From NCBI GenBank assembly GCA_913009685.1, contig CAJVXP010000009.1, positions 1-64,000 of the forward strand: a stretch of DNA of 64,000 nt, written 5' to 3'. Of this stretch, positions 52,891 to 62,382 are shown piece after piece. Each line of letters starts with the position of its first letter. Position 1 is the stretch's first letter. Below the pieces are notes generated by a model, which did not search any database, had not been told where the DNA came from, and saw only the letters and a program-made list of their open reading frames with translations. Made by a program: the position numbers and the translations under genes. Source of the stretch: an uncultured Bacteroidota bacterium. GTDB taxonomy: Bacteria; Bacteroidota; Bacteroidia; Bacteroidales; F082.

Positions 52891-55422
52891 ATGACCCTTG
52901 CAGAACTGAAGACCGGAGAGAAAGGAATCATCACAAAAGTACGGGGTCGCGGCGCATTCCGCAAGCGTATCATCGAGATGGGCTTTGTGGTGGGCAAGCA
53001 GGTTATTGTGATAAAAAATGCCCCGTTAAAAGACCCGGTTGAGTATAACATCATGGGTTACGAGGTTTCGTTGCGACGCAGTGAAGCATCACTGATTGAG
53101 GTTACCAAAAACCTGGACTTTATAAGCAAAGACAACAAATACCGGGGAACACTGGAGCTTGAAGAAACGCTGAACATCACTCCTCTGGGGCAGGTTCACA
53201 GCAAAGTTATCAATGTAGCTCTTGTGGGTAACCCTAATTGCGGCAAGACCACCATTTTCAATTTCGCTTCACATTCCAAAGAAAAGGTAGGAAACTACGG
53301 TGGCGTAACCATCGATGCCAAACAAGCGGTTTTTGTCCATCGCGGCTACACTTTTAAGCTGGTTGACCTGCCCGGCACCTATTCCATAACAAGTTACACG
53401 CCGGAAGAGCTTTATGTCCGCGACCACATCATAAACGAACTTCCCGACATTGTTCTCAACGTTGTGGACACTTCCAATCTGGAGCGCAACCTTTACCTCA
53501 CAACCCAGCTCATCGACATGGATATGAAGGTAGTGATTGCCCTCAATATGTGGGATGAATTTCTGGCAAAAGGCGACCATTTCGATTACGAAGCGCTGTC
53601 AAAAATGATTGGTATACCAATGGTACATACCGTTGGCTCGAAAGGAAATGGTATTGGGAAACTTTTCAATAAACTTATTGATGTTTTCGAAGACAACGAG
53701 CCTACCGTAAGGCACATCCATATTAATTATGGCCATCTTATCGAAAACGCCATAAAAGATCTTCAGCAGTTTATCAACAAACCCGGGAATGAAGCTGTAA
53801 CAACCAAAATTTCTCCACGTTACCTATCGCTCAAGCTTTTGGAGCGGGACGCAAAGGAAATAAGCAGAGTAAAAAAATATTGTGCCAATGCCGATGAAAT
53901 TCTTGCCTTTGCTGAAAAATCGGCAGAAAGCATTGAGAAACAGAGAAATGAGGCCATGGAGACCATTATTACCGATGCAAAATATGGTTTCATCGAAGGC
54001 GCCCTGCGGGAGACATTAAAGCCGTCCGAAGAGAAGGACAAAATCACCATGAGTCGCATTATCGATACGGTGGTTACCGGGAAGCTGCTAAGCTATCCTA
54101 TTTTTCTGTTTGCCATGTGGCTGACTTTTCAGGCTACCTTTTACCTTGGCGACTATCCCATGCAATGGATTCAAGCTGGTGTGAACTGGCTGGGAATGCT
54201 CTTCACGCGAATTCTGCCTGCCAATGCTTTTCGCGACATGATTGTGAACGGTATTATCGGCGGCGTGGGCGGGGTTATTATTTTCCTTCCCAACATTCTC
54301 ATCCTGTTCTTTTTTATCACACTTATGGAAGCTTCGGGCTACATGGCACGAATAGCTTTCATTGTGGACAAGCTAATGCACAAAATCGGCCTCCATGGTA
54401 AGTCGTTTGTCCCCATGCTCATGGGCTTTGGCTGTAATGTACCAGCTATTATGGCCACACGAACCATCGAAAACAAAAACGACCGGTTGGTTACAATGCT
54501 GATTATCCCGTTTATGTCGTGCAGCGCCCGTTACCCTGTTTACATACTGATTATCAGCGCATTTTTCGCGTCGTATCAGGGAACTATTTTGTTTGGGATT
54601 TACCTTTTCGGCATTTTTCTGGCCGGCGTTATAGCGTGGGTTTTCAAAAAGACTATTTTTAAAGCCACCACCATTCCTTTTGTCATGGAGCTTCCTCCCT
54701 ACCGCATGCCAAGGATCAGCTCTGTTTTAAAACAAACCTGGTTTAAAGGGGAAATGTATCTGAAAAAGATGGGAACCATTATTTTGCTGGCATCCATTAT
54801 TATTTGGGCGATGGGCTATTTCCCGCTGGGTAAAAAGTATGAGGTAGCATTTAATAAAAAGATTGAACAGGTTAATAAACATGCGTTCATCAAACTGAAG
54901 CAAGACAATTTAACACCTGTGCAAATCAAAACGTTAGAAGCTTCAAGAGATAGAGAAATAAACATTCTGAAAGGTGAACTTTCTATGAAAAAACAGGAAA
55001 ACTCTTTTATTGGTCGTATTGGCCACTTTATTGAACCGGCCATCCGTCCGTTGGGCTTCGACTGGAAGATGGGAGTCAGTCTGATTGCCGGCGGAGCAGC
55101 CAAAGAAGTAGTTGTTTCGACCATGGGTGTGCTCTATCCTTCCTCTCAAGGGAGAAATAGTAAGGAAGGACTTTCCCGGCGGTTGCGCGAGCAGGTTTAC
55201 ACCAGCGGGCCACACAAAGGTCAAAAAGTTTTCACGCCCCTTTCTGCCCTGACTTTTCTGCTGTTTTTCCTGATTTATTTCCCCTGTATTGCCGTAGTAG
55301 CCGCCATTAAAAACGAAACCGGCCAGTGGAAGTGGTCGCTATTTCTTGCTGCCTATACTACTACCCTGGCCTGGATTATGGCCTTTATTGTTTTTCAGGG
55401 AGGAAGTCTGCTGGGGTTTTAG
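52891..55422 (+). CDS. feoB: Ferrous iron transporter FeoA-FeoB fusion
   Basis: An 843-aa inner-membrane Fe(II) importer. Residues ~1-75 are a FeoA SH3-like domain (TLAELKTGEKGIITKV, RIIEMGFVVGKQV). The G domain follows (VGNPNCGKTTIFN, DLPGTYSITSY, ALNMWDEF), then a helical domain and a FeoB membrane core with two Gate repeats (FVPMLMGFGCNVPAIMATRTI; GGAAKEVVVSTMG). The FeoA-FeoB fusion is common in Bacteroidota. It would support the iron demand of the hydrogenase. No FeoC or Fur box was identified. Confidence 0.95.
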   Translation: MTLAELKTGEKGIITKVRGRGAFRKRIIEMGFVVGKQVIVIKNAPLKDPVEYNIMGYEVSLRRSEASLIEVTKNLDFISKDNKYRGTLELEETLNITPLGQVHSKVINVALVGNPNCGKTTIFNFASHSKEKVGNYGGVTIDAKQAVFVHRGYTFKLVDLPGTYSITSYTPEELYVRDHIINELPDIVLNVVDTSNLERNLYLTTQLIDMDMKVVIALNMWDEFLAKGDHFDYEALSKMIGIPMVHTVGSKGNGIGKLFNKLIDVFEDNEPTVRHIHINYGHLIENAIKDLQQFINKPGNEAVTTKISPRYLSLKLLERDAKEISRVKKYCANADEILAFAEKSAESIEKQRNEAMETIITDAKYGFIEGALRETLKPSEEKDKITMSRIIDTVVTGKLLSYPIFLFAMWLTFQATFYLGDYPMQWIQAGVNWLGMLFTRILPANAFRDMIVNGIIGGVGGVIIFLPNILILFFFITLMEASGYMARIAFIVDKLMHKIGLHGKSFVPMLMGFGCNVPAIMATRTIENKNDRLVTMLIIPFMSCSARYPVYILIISAFFASYQGTILFGIYLFGIFLAGVIAWVFKKTIFKATTIPFVMELPPYRMPRISSVLKQTWFKGEMYLKKMGTIILLASIIIWAMGYFPLGKKYEVAFNKKIEQVNKHAFIKLKQDNLTPVQIKTLEASRDREINILKGELSMKKQENSFIGRIGHFIEPAIRPLGFDWKMGVSLIAGGAAKEVVVSTMGVLYPSSQGRNSKEGLSRRLREQVYTSGPHKGQKVFTPLSALTFLLFFLIYFPCIAVVAAIKNETGQWKWSLFLAAYTTTLAWIMAFIVFQGGSLLGF

Positions 55423-55483
55423 GATGTGAGATGTAAGATTTGGAGCGAATAGAGATTCCTGAATAACAAACACAATTTATTCT

Positions 55484-55491
55484 TATCTTTG
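55484..55491 (+). promoter_or_regulatory. -7 box (TATCTTTG) of cheD
   Basis: Exact TAnnTTTG match 34 bp before the ATG at 55526. Confidence 0.55.
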
Positions 55492-55525
55492 GCCATATCT
55501 ATCAATAGCCGGCCAATCTAACAGA

Positions 55526-56071
55526 ATGATGTATAAACATGTCTTTGCTGAAACAGAAACCGAAGCAATAAAATATGTTTCGTCAGGCCAAATTGTTACC
55601 GGTTCAAAGGACGAGATAATAACTTCCAGCCCTTTGGGCTCCTGTGTTGCTGTTGTGGCTTATGATACCAAAAACAAAATTGGAGGCATGGCACACGTTA
55701 TGCTGCCGGGCAAATCATATAGAGAAAACAGGTGCGATAAAAACAAATATGTTAGCGATGGTATCAATAATTTATTAAGCAATTTATATGAGTCAGGAGC
55801 TCAAAATTCAAATATAGAGATTTGTCTGATAGGCGGTGCAAATGTGTTGAGAAAAGAAGATGATTTCATAGCAGAAACGCTTGTTATCAGTGTTATGAAA
55901 ATTATTGGCGAAAAGAAATTGAAAATATGCACAAGCTCATTGGGAGGTTTTGAAAGGCGCAGTGCCAGGTTATATATAGAAACCGGAACTGTTTGCTTCT
56001 CCATCGGGGAAGATGCGGAAAAAGTGTTATGGGAGTTTAACGGAAATTTTACGTCAGGTAAAAAGAAATAA
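55526..56071 (+). CDS. cheD: CheD-like chemoreceptor glutamine deamidase, orphan
   Basis: A 181-aa enzyme of the CheD family. The catalytic Cys40 (SSPLGSCVAV) and His57 (GGMAHVMLP) are in place. Characterised CheD proteins deamidate receptor glutamines and bind CheC. No methyl-accepting protein, CheA, CheW, CheB, CheR or CheC gene is in the window; instead the next genes are a large hybrid histidine kinase and an Hpt protein. It may act on a non-classical receptor, possibly that kinase (inference from gene order). Confidence 0.9.
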   Translation: MMYKHVFAETETEAIKYVSSGQIVTGSKDEIITSSPLGSCVAVVAYDTKNKIGGMAHVMLPGKSYRENRCDKNKYVSDGINNLLSNLYESGAQNSNIEICLIGGANVLRKEDDFIAETLVISVMKIIGEKKLKICTSSLGGFERRSARLYIETGTVCFSIGEDAEKVLWEFNGNFTSGKKK

Positions 56072-56117
56072 ATATAAATTGAATATCAATATTGATTAAC
56101 TAATGAAGTTGAACTAA

Positions 56118-56276
56118 GGTATTGTTACGAAATAACCTGACCGTTCCGACTTGTTCTTTTGCACGCTAACTACGTTAATAAGCCTCGCCATAGCTGCGGC
56201 TATGTCTACGTTTTTTGCCTTGTTACCGCACAAAATAACATCGTCTGCTTTGGTCAACCTATTTCGTAATAATGCC
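56118..56276. repeat. ~160-bp nested palindromic element, copy A
   Basis: Terminal inverted repeats of 25 bp (56118-56142 and 56252-56276) agree at 20 of 25 positions. Inside is the hairpin CATAGC-TGCG-GCTATG. It aligns end to end with 28735-28894: same length, same inverted ends, shared blocks. It lies in the gap between cheD and the kinase gene. Confidence 0.7.
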
Positions 56277-56312
56277 TAAAAGAAAATTACTTTTAAATAC
56301 AGGGAGTGTCTT

Positions 56313-59300
56313 ATGATGGACGATGCAACTAAAACGAGAGAACAGCTTTTAAACGAAATTAAAGCGCTAAAACAAAAACTTATAAAATCAGAAAAACTTA
56401 AGGCAAAGCTGAATGACATCAACCAACAACTTACAGCCAGCGAGCAACAGCTACAAGCGGCAAACCAGCAGCTTAAAGCAACTGAACAACAACTGAAAGC
56501 TGCTAACCAGCAACTTGGGGCAAATAATCAACAGCTTGTTGCAAGCGAACAACAACTACAAGCAGCAAACCAACAGCTAATGGAAAGCAAAGCCATAGTT
56601 AGTAAAAACATGGCCCTGTTGCACGCCATTCTGGAGAGCCCGTATGGTATGATTATTTTTGCTTTGGATAAAGAATACCAATATACGGCATTTACCTCTC
56701 AGCACAAACAAACTATGAAGAAAATCTGGGGGGTTGAAATTAAAATTGGCATGAGCATGTTGAAGGCTATCCCGGATATTGATGATCGTGAAAAGGCTAA
56801 AAAGAATTTTGACAAAGCGCTTCACGGAGAACATTTGGTGTTAGTGGAAGAGTATGGCGATAAACACATGCAACGTTTATTTTGGGAAAACCGCTATGCC
56901 CCTGTTTATAACGAACAAAATGAAATTATTGGTCTTTCCGTATTTGTAATTGATATTACGGAGCGCAAGATAGCTAAGGAAGAACTAAGTGCAAAGATCC
57001 AACAACTTATTGCAAACGAACAACAACTAAGGGCGGCAAATCAGCAGCTTAAAGCAACTGAACAACAACTGAAAGCTGCTAACCAACAGCTTGAAGCAAT
57101 CGAACAACAACTAAGAGCTGCTAACCAGCAACTTGAAGCAAATAATCAACAGCTCGCTGCAAGCGAACAAGATATCAAAAAGAAAGAGCACAATCTTCGT
57201 GAAAGAGTTAAAGAACTGAATTCTCTTTATGGAATCACAGAATCCATCAGAATTAGGAAAACTATTGAAGAAGTCCTGCAGGATACTGCCGATATTATTC
57301 CACCAAGCTGGCAATATCCGGAATTTACCCGGGCAAAAATTCTATTTGACGGAAAAGAATACGTATCGCAGCCTTTCAAAGAAACTGTTTGGAAACAAGC
57401 TGCCGAACTTGTTGTGAAAGACCGCGTGAGAGGTTCTATCGAAGTATATTATTTAGAGGAATGCCCCGAACTTGATGAAGGTCCATTCCTGAAAGAGGAA
57501 CGAAGCCTGATAAATAGTATATCAAAAATCATAAGTAAAGCAATCGAACGCAAGCAGGTGGAAGACGCACTTGGTGAAAGTGAGAAAAAATACCGAACCA
57601 TTCTTGAGAGCATTGAAGAAAGCTATTTTGAAGTTGACATCGCGGGGAACTTCACGTTTTTCAACGATTCGTTGTGTAGGCTTCTCGGATATTCCAAAGA
57701 TGAATTGATGGGTATGAATAACCGACAATATATGGACAAGGAGAACGCTAAAAAAGTATATCAAACCTTCAATATGGTCTTCCAAACCGGGAAACCAATC
57801 GAAGCATTCGATTGGGAATTTATCAAAAAAAACGGAGAGAGGAGATTCACAGAGGCCTCTTCATCTCTTATGAGGGATACCGCAGGCAAGCCGATAGGGT
57901 TTCACGGCGTCGTCAAAGACATCACCAAGCGAAAAAAAGCAGTGGAGGCTTTAAAAGAGAGTGAAGCAAAATTAAGTACAATCATTGAACATTCTCCGAA
58001 CGGGATATATGTTATTGATGATAATGAGAAAGTTATTCTAATTAACGAAGCAATAGTTAAGATTGTCGGATATCCGAAAAATGAGATTCTGCATCAACCC
58101 TTTAAGAAATTTATTGATAAAGAAAATCTGCAACTGGTAACTGAACGTTATAAAAAAAGACTATCCGGTGAAAAGGTTCCATCGCATTACGAATTTAATA
58201 TTATCCGAAAGAACGGTGAAAAACGTATTGTTGAGATTAGCTCATCTTCTGTTAAAGAGAAAACCGGAAAAAGTATAATCGTTGCACATATGGAGGACGT
58301 TACTGAAAAAAGAAAGTATGAAAAAGCACAGCAGTTTTTATACAATATCTCAAAAATTTCATTAACAGAAATTTCGCTTAAAAATTACCTTGGGCAGATT
58401 CATCAGGAATTGAAACAACTGATGAAAGCCGATAATTTTTATATTGCCTTATATGATCCGGCTAGTGGTAAATACAGCTTTCCCTATCATGTGGATGAGT
58501 ATGATGATTTTGAAGAGTTTGAAAATGTTCAGCTCGATGGAACCCTTACCGATTATGTGCGCAGAACAAGGAAGGGGCAAATAATTACCGAAGAAACGGA
58601 ACGCGAAATAAAGAAAAAAGAAAAGATAAAAACAGTTGGTGAACCTGCACCGGTTTGGTTGGGCGCTCCGCTTATGAATGCATCGGGTGAAGTAATGGGC
58701 GTGATTGCCGTACAGGATTACAAAAACCCAATGGCATACACGAATCGTGACCTGGAATTACTCGAAATTGTGGCAAACAACACCGGTGTTTTCATTGAGC
58801 GGGTAAAAAATATAGAGAAGCTTAAAAAAGCCAAAGAAAAGGCCGAAGAAAGCGACCGGCTGAAATCGGCTTTCCTTGCCAATATGAGTCATGAAATAAG
58901 AACACCCATGAACGGAATTTTGGGTTTTACAGAGCTTCTGGATGACCCTGATTTCTCAGGTGAAGAAAAAAATAAATTTATAAACAATATTAGAAAGAGC
59001 GGAGAACGCTTGTTGAACACAGTAAACGATATCATTGACATTTCCAAAATTGAAACCGGACAGGTAAAAACAGCCCTTCAAGAGGTTAATGTGAATGAAC
59101 AAATTGAAAATTTCTGTCAGTTTTTTAAACTTGAAGCAGAGGCAAAAGGGATGAAGCTCACTTATAACAACGCCCTTCCGGCGAAACCGGCTATCATCAA
59201 AACAGATAAGAACAAGTTTGGCTCCATCATGACCAATTTAATTAAAAATGCCATAAAATTTACCGATGAAGGCAGTATACAAGTCGGATACGAAACTGTT

Positions 59301-59990
59301 AGGGAAGATCATACCGATTTCCTGAGGTTTTTTGTGAAAGATACCGGCATTGGCATCCCGGCATCACGACAGGAAGCAATATTTAACCGTTTTGTGCAAG
59401 CCGATATTGGAAACACCAGGGCTTTACAGGGCTCAGGGCTGGGTTTGGCAATTTCAAAATCCTATGTCGAAATGCTGGGTGGTAAAATTTGGGTAGAATC
59501 GGTTGAAGGTAACGGGTCTAAATTTTATTTTACGCTTCCTTATCATAATACGGAAACAATAACTACCCCCGGTAAAAAGGAACTAAGCGAAAAAAAACAG
59601 GAAATCAAAAGCGACCACAAAAAGATACTGATTGCTGAAGATGAAAAATTTGCTATTGACTATTTATCCATCGTACTTAAGAAGGAGTCGAATGAAATTT
59701 TATATGCTAAAAACGGGGTCGAAGCCGTTGAGCTTTGCCACATCCATCCCGATATTGACGTTATTCTGATGGACATAAAAATGCCCGTAATGGATGGTTA
59801 TGAAGCCTCCCGAAAGATCCGCGAATTTAATAAAGATGTAATCATCATCGCACAAACAGCCAATGCTTTTTCCGGCGACAAAAAAGAGGCACTTGAAGCG
59901 GGCTGTAATGATTATATTTCGAAACCAATAAAGAAGGAGGCGCTTTTAGTAATGATCGATTATCATCTGAAGAAGAAAAAACGTTCTTAA
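56313..59990 (+). CDS. Hybrid sensor histidine kinase (coils-PAS-PAS-PAS-GAF-HisKA-HATPase-REC)
   Basis: A 1225-aa sensor with no transmembrane segment. Order: glutamine-rich heptad coiled coil (~30-95, repeats of NQQLKATEQQLKAA); PAS (~98-215); a second, similar coil (~228-295); a GAF-like stretch; PAS (~425-545); PAS (~550-670); GAF (~680-830); HisKA with phospho-acceptor H860 (NMSHEIRTPMNG); HATPase (NLIKNAIKFTDEG, DTGIGIP, GSGLGLAIS); REC with phospho-acceptor D1154 (ILMDIKMPVMDG). The REC domain should pass phosphate to the Hpt protein downstream. It lies 241 bp after cheD. Input signal unknown. Confidence 0.93.
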   Translation: MMDDATKTREQLLNEIKALKQKLIKSEKLKAKLNDINQQLTASEQQLQAANQQLKATEQQLKAANQQLGANNQQLVASEQQLQAANQQLMESKAIVSKNMALLHAILESPYGMIIFALDKEYQYTAFTSQHKQTMKKIWGVEIKIGMSMLKAIPDIDDREKAKKNFDKALHGEHLVLVEEYGDKHMQRLFWENRYAPVYNEQNEIIGLSVFVIDITERKIAKEELSAKIQQLIANEQQLRAANQQLKATEQQLKAANQQLEAIEQQLRAANQQLEANNQQLAASEQDIKKKEHNLRERVKELNSLYGITESIRIRKTIEEVLQDTADIIPPSWQYPEFTRAKILFDGKEYVSQPFKETVWKQAAELVVKDRVRGSIEVYYLEECPELDEGPFLKEERSLINSISKIISKAIERKQVEDALGESEKKYRTILESIEESYFEVDIAGNFTFFNDSLCRLLGYSKDELMGMNNRQYMDKENAKKVYQTFNMVFQTGKPIEAFDWEFIKKNGERRFTEASSSLMRDTAGKPIGFHGVVKDITKRKKAVEALKESEAKLSTIIEHSPNGIYVIDDNEKVILINEAIVKIVGYPKNEILHQPFKKFIDKENLQLVTERYKKRLSGEKVPSHYEFNIIRKNGEKRIVEISSSSVKEKTGKSIIVAHMEDVTEKRKYEKAQQFLYNISKISLTEISLKNYLGQIHQELKQLMKADNFYIALYDPASGKYSFPYHVDEYDDFEEFENVQLDGTLTDYVRRTRKGQIITEETEREIKKKEKIKTVGEPAPVWLGAPLMNASGEVMGVIAVQDYKNPMAYTNRDLELLEIVANNTGVFIERVKNIEKLKKAKEKAEESDRLKSAFLANMSHEIRTPMNGILGFTELLDDPDFSGEEKNKFINNIRKSGERLLNTVNDIIDISKIETGQVKTALQEVNVNEQIENFCQFFKLEAEAKGMKLTYNNALPAKPAIIKTDKNKFGSIMTNLIKNAIKFTDEGSIQVGYETVREDHTDFLRFFVKDTGIGIPASRQEAIFNRFVQADIGNTRALQGSGLGLAISKSYVEMLGGKIWVESVEGNGSKFYFTLPYHNTETITTPGKKELSEKKQEIKSDHKKILIAEDEKFAIDYLSIVLKKESNEILYAKNGVEAVELCHIHPDIDVILMDIKMPVMDGYEASRKIREFNKDVIIIAQTANAFSGDKKEALEAGCNDYISKPIKKEALLVMIDYHLKKKKRS
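56466..56509 (+). repeat. 44-bp internal duplication in the kinase gene, copy 1
   Basis: A 44-bp stretch encoding part of the first coiled coil is identical to 57042-57085. Short (21-bp) heptad-coding tandem repeats surround both copies. Confidence 0.85.
57042..57085 (+). repeat. 44-bp internal duplication in the kinase gene, copy 2
   Basis: Identical to 56466-56509 and in frame with it, encoding the equivalent part of the second coiled coil. Confidence 0.85.
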
Positions 59991-60128
59991 CAAGTAATCA
60001 ACGGGACACCGAAATTGTCCTGAACGGATTTATTGGGAAATAATTGCACTCTTTTCCCCTAAGGTATGGCTTTTATGAATGATTCACAGAGAATTTACCT
60101 TGCGACTCGGAAAAGAAAATAATTTTTC

Positions 60129-60136
60129 TATTTTTG
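60129..60136 (+). promoter_or_regulatory. -7 box (TATTTTTG) of the Hpt gene
   Basis: Exact TAnnTTTG match 22 bp before the ATG at 60159, suggesting the phosphotransfer gene can be transcribed independently of the kinase. Confidence 0.5.
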
Positions 60137-60158
60137 AAAAGAATTTAAACAGGGGATC

Positions 60159-60506
60159 ATGGAGATAATTGACAAGAAACAGTTTTTAGAAAACTTTCAG
60201 TATTTTGACGATAATATTGTATTGGAAATTATCAATATTTTTATTGATGAGTATCCGGAACGTATGGAAACCCTGAGAAAAAACATTGACGAAAAAGATT
60301 TTGACCAGCTCAAATTCAATGCCCATAGTCTGAAAGGCGTGGTGGCCAATTTTGTCGCCCCCGAAGTGCAGGAGCTGGCACGGCAGATTGAAATAAAAGG
60401 AGGAAGCAAGGATATGACCGGGATGGAGACGCTCTATGAACAGCTTCATGAAAAAGCGGATATTGTAATTGAAGAGCTGAAGGAACTCAGGAAAAACTTT
60501 GAGTAA
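60159..60506 (+). CDS. Hpt (histidine phosphotransfer) domain protein
   Basis: A 115-aa stand-alone four-helix Hpt protein. The phosphorylated residue should be His56 in FNAHSLKGVVANF. It is the expected next carrier after the REC domain of the hybrid kinase encoded 168 bp upstream. The final response regulator is not in the window. Confidence 0.92.
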   Translation: MEIIDKKQFLENFQYFDDNIVLEIINIFIDEYPERMETLRKNIDEKDFDQLKFNAHSLKGVVANFVAPEVQELARQIEIKGGSKDMTGMETLYEQLHEKADIVIEELKELRKNFE

Positions 60507-60582
60507 GCACTGACTTTTTTCTGTGTCAACAAGTGTATAGATGCTTTTTCTAACCATGCACCGTTCCCTGCGATTTCTCTTT

Positions 60583-61014
60583 TTATTCGTTTGTTTCAAA
60601 CAGGGTTTTAAACTCTTCGGGAACCGGTAATTTCTTCTGCGTCTCATAATCGAAAAAGACAATGTGGGTTTTGGCCCGGGCCACCTCTTTTCCGGTTTCT
60701 CCGTTGGTGAGCAGATAGAAAAAATCACATCCGGCAGTGGTAAACTCTTTTACCCCAACCGCCATATCAACCACCTCACCATAAAAAGCCTGTGATTTAA
60801 AAACCACAGCCGCATCGTACTGGATGAGAGCCGTGCCGCACACATCAAATTCTGTGTAACCATAATGTGCTAAAAAACGCACACGGCTTTCATGGATAAA
60901 TCCCATAATTGACACATTACCCAAATGTCTGCCATAGTTAAGGTCTGTAATCCTCACGGGAATCTTTGTATGAAAAGGAAATTTTTCAGGGAGGGTAAGC
61001 TTTATTCTTGCCAT
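60583..61014 (-). CDS. Acyl-CoA thioesterase (hot-dog fold)
   Basis: A 143-aa YbgC/FadM-type hot-dog protein. The conserved opening is VRITDLNYGRHLGN, where the usual catalytic Asp is present (D in ITDLNYGRHLGN), followed by FIHESRVRFLAHYGYTE and a central strand pair (AVVFKSQAFYGEVVDMAVGV). It hydrolyses short acyl- or aromatic-CoA thioesters. It is downstream of the PLP enzyme on the same strand but separated by a strong hairpin, so it is probably transcribed separately. Confidence 0.85.
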   Translation of the reverse strand: MARIKLTLPEKFPFHTKIPVRITDLNYGRHLGNVSIMGFIHESRVRFLAHYGYTEFDVCGTALIQYDAAVVFKSQAFYGEVVDMAVGVKEFTTAGCDFFYLLTNGETGKEVARAKTHIVFFDYETQKKLPVPEEFKTLFETNE

Positions 61015-61059
61015 GATGCTTTTAAAATTTTTTTTTCCAAAAATACAAAAAACCGGATG

Positions 61060-61109
61060 TTAGACGGTATTAAAAAAGCTGTGGAAACTACTTTTTTAAT
61101 ACCGTCTAA
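61060..61109 (-). terminator. 19-bp perfect hairpin terminator after the PLP-enzyme gene
   Basis: Arms 61060-61078 and 61091-61109 are perfect inverted copies (TAGACGGTATTAAAAAAG-type) around a 12-nt loop. It begins 9 bp past the stop of the minus-strand PLP enzyme and is followed on that strand by a T-rich stretch. Confidence 0.75.
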
Positions 61110-61117
61110 GCCTCAAA

Positions 61118-62323
61118 TCAAATGTATTTTAATTCACGCAATGTCTCTTCCACCATGTTATAGCTCCGTTCAATGTCATGGTCAAGGCCGACGGAAAAAC
61201 GAACCAGTCCGGCCGAAAGTCCCATCTCTTTTTGCAGCTCTTCGGGGACCTCCGAGGAAGTGCTTTTCCCTGAGTTAGAGAACAAGGTTTTGAAATAGCC
61301 GAGGCTGACAGCATGATAACCCACACCTTTGTCCTGCATTAACTCCATAAACGGAGCGGCCCGTTCAGCTGTCTCTAGGTCGATGGCAATAATACCCCCG
61401 TAGCCGAAATCTTTATTCATCAGCTTGTCCATTAATTTATGCTGCGGGTGATCGGGCAGCCCGGGGTAGATATGTTTCAACCCTATTTTGTGAAATTTTT
61501 TCGCCATGAACATGGCATTTTCACTGTGTTTTTGCATGCGAATGTGCAATGTGGCCAGGTTTTTCAATATATTGGATGAACGCAACGGATCCAGTACGGG
61601 ACCCAGCAGCATAGCAGTTCCATCGTTCACATTGCTAATGGCATTGATAAATTCTTCCGAAGCACAAATGGCACCGGCAACAGCATCATTTTTCCCGTTA
61701 ATAAACTTTGTCATGCTGTAAACCACAATATCAGCGCCCAGCTGTGCAGGAGAAAAAATCATCGGTGTAAAAGTGTTGTCCACCACCAGTTTAATACCAT
61801 GTTTTCGGGTGATTTTAGCAAGTTCAGGAATATCGGAAATCTGCAACATCGGATTGGTCATCGATTCAGTGTAAAGCACTTTGGTGTTGGGGCGGATAGC
61901 TTTTTTAACACTTTCCAAGTCAGTTATGTTCACAAAAGAAACATCAATTTTAAATTTTTTCAGATAATTGGCAAGAAAGGCATACGTTCCCCCGTAGGTC
62001 GTTACACTGGTAATGATATGGTCGCCTGTGTTGCAAAGCTGCAACAGTGTTGTTGTAATGGCAGCCATTCCCGAACCTGTTACCCATGCCGATTCGGTGT
62101 CTTCCATAGCGGCGAGCGCTTCAGCGAGGTATTTATTTGTAGGGTTCCAGTGTCGCGAATAGAGGAAGCATCCCTCGCTTTCGCCATGAAAGGTCCTTAT
62201 CATTTCCTCTTCTGTCATAAAAGTAAAAGTGGCAGAATCTGTTATCGAAGGATTTACGCCTCCGAATTCGCCGAATTGTTCCAGCTTCTGAATAGCTGTT
62301 GCCGGATCTAAATGTTTTTTCAT
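61118..62323 (-). CDS. Trans-sulfuration PLP enzyme (methionine gamma-lyase / cystathionine synthase or lyase type)
   Basis: A 401-aa Cys/Met-metabolism PLP enzyme. The cofactor lysine is in VVYSMTKFINGKND; upstream are SGMAAITTTLLQL, the phosphate-binding TYGGTYAFL region and VVDNTFTPM (Asp to the PLP nitrogen); the C-terminal LVRFSVGLDHDIE closes the fold. The family contains gamma-lyases and gamma-synthases that cannot be separated confidently by eye. A truncated Lrp/AsnC gene lies divergently upstream, a position that in relatives holds its regulator (recalled, not verified). Confidence 0.85.
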   Translation of the reverse strand: MKKHLDPATAIQKLEQFGEFGGVNPSITDSATFTFMTEEEMIRTFHGESEGCFLYSRHWNPTNKYLAEALAAMEDTESAWVTGSGMAAITTTLLQLCNTGDHIITSVTTYGGTYAFLANYLKKFKIDVSFVNITDLESVKKAIRPNTKVLYTESMTNPMLQISDIPELAKITRKHGIKLVVDNTFTPMIFSPAQLGADIVVYSMTKFINGKNDAVAGAICASEEFINAISNVNDGTAMLLGPVLDPLRSSNILKNLATLHIRMQKHSENAMFMAKKFHKIGLKHIYPGLPDHPQHKLMDKLMNKDFGYGGIIAIDLETAERAAPFMELMQDKGVGYHAVSLGYFKTLFSNSGKSTSSEVPEELQKEMGLSAGLVRFSVGLDHDIERSYNMVEETLRELKYI

Positions 62324-62382
62324 ATATTTAAATTTTTCAGGTTATTTTTTCTGCAAATTTAAGCATTGACAATAGATATTGC

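Noticed and set aside
55526-60506. Complete chemotaxis operon
   Set aside because: Only cheD is a chemotaxis gene; CheA, CheW, CheB, CheR, CheC and receptors are missing from the window.
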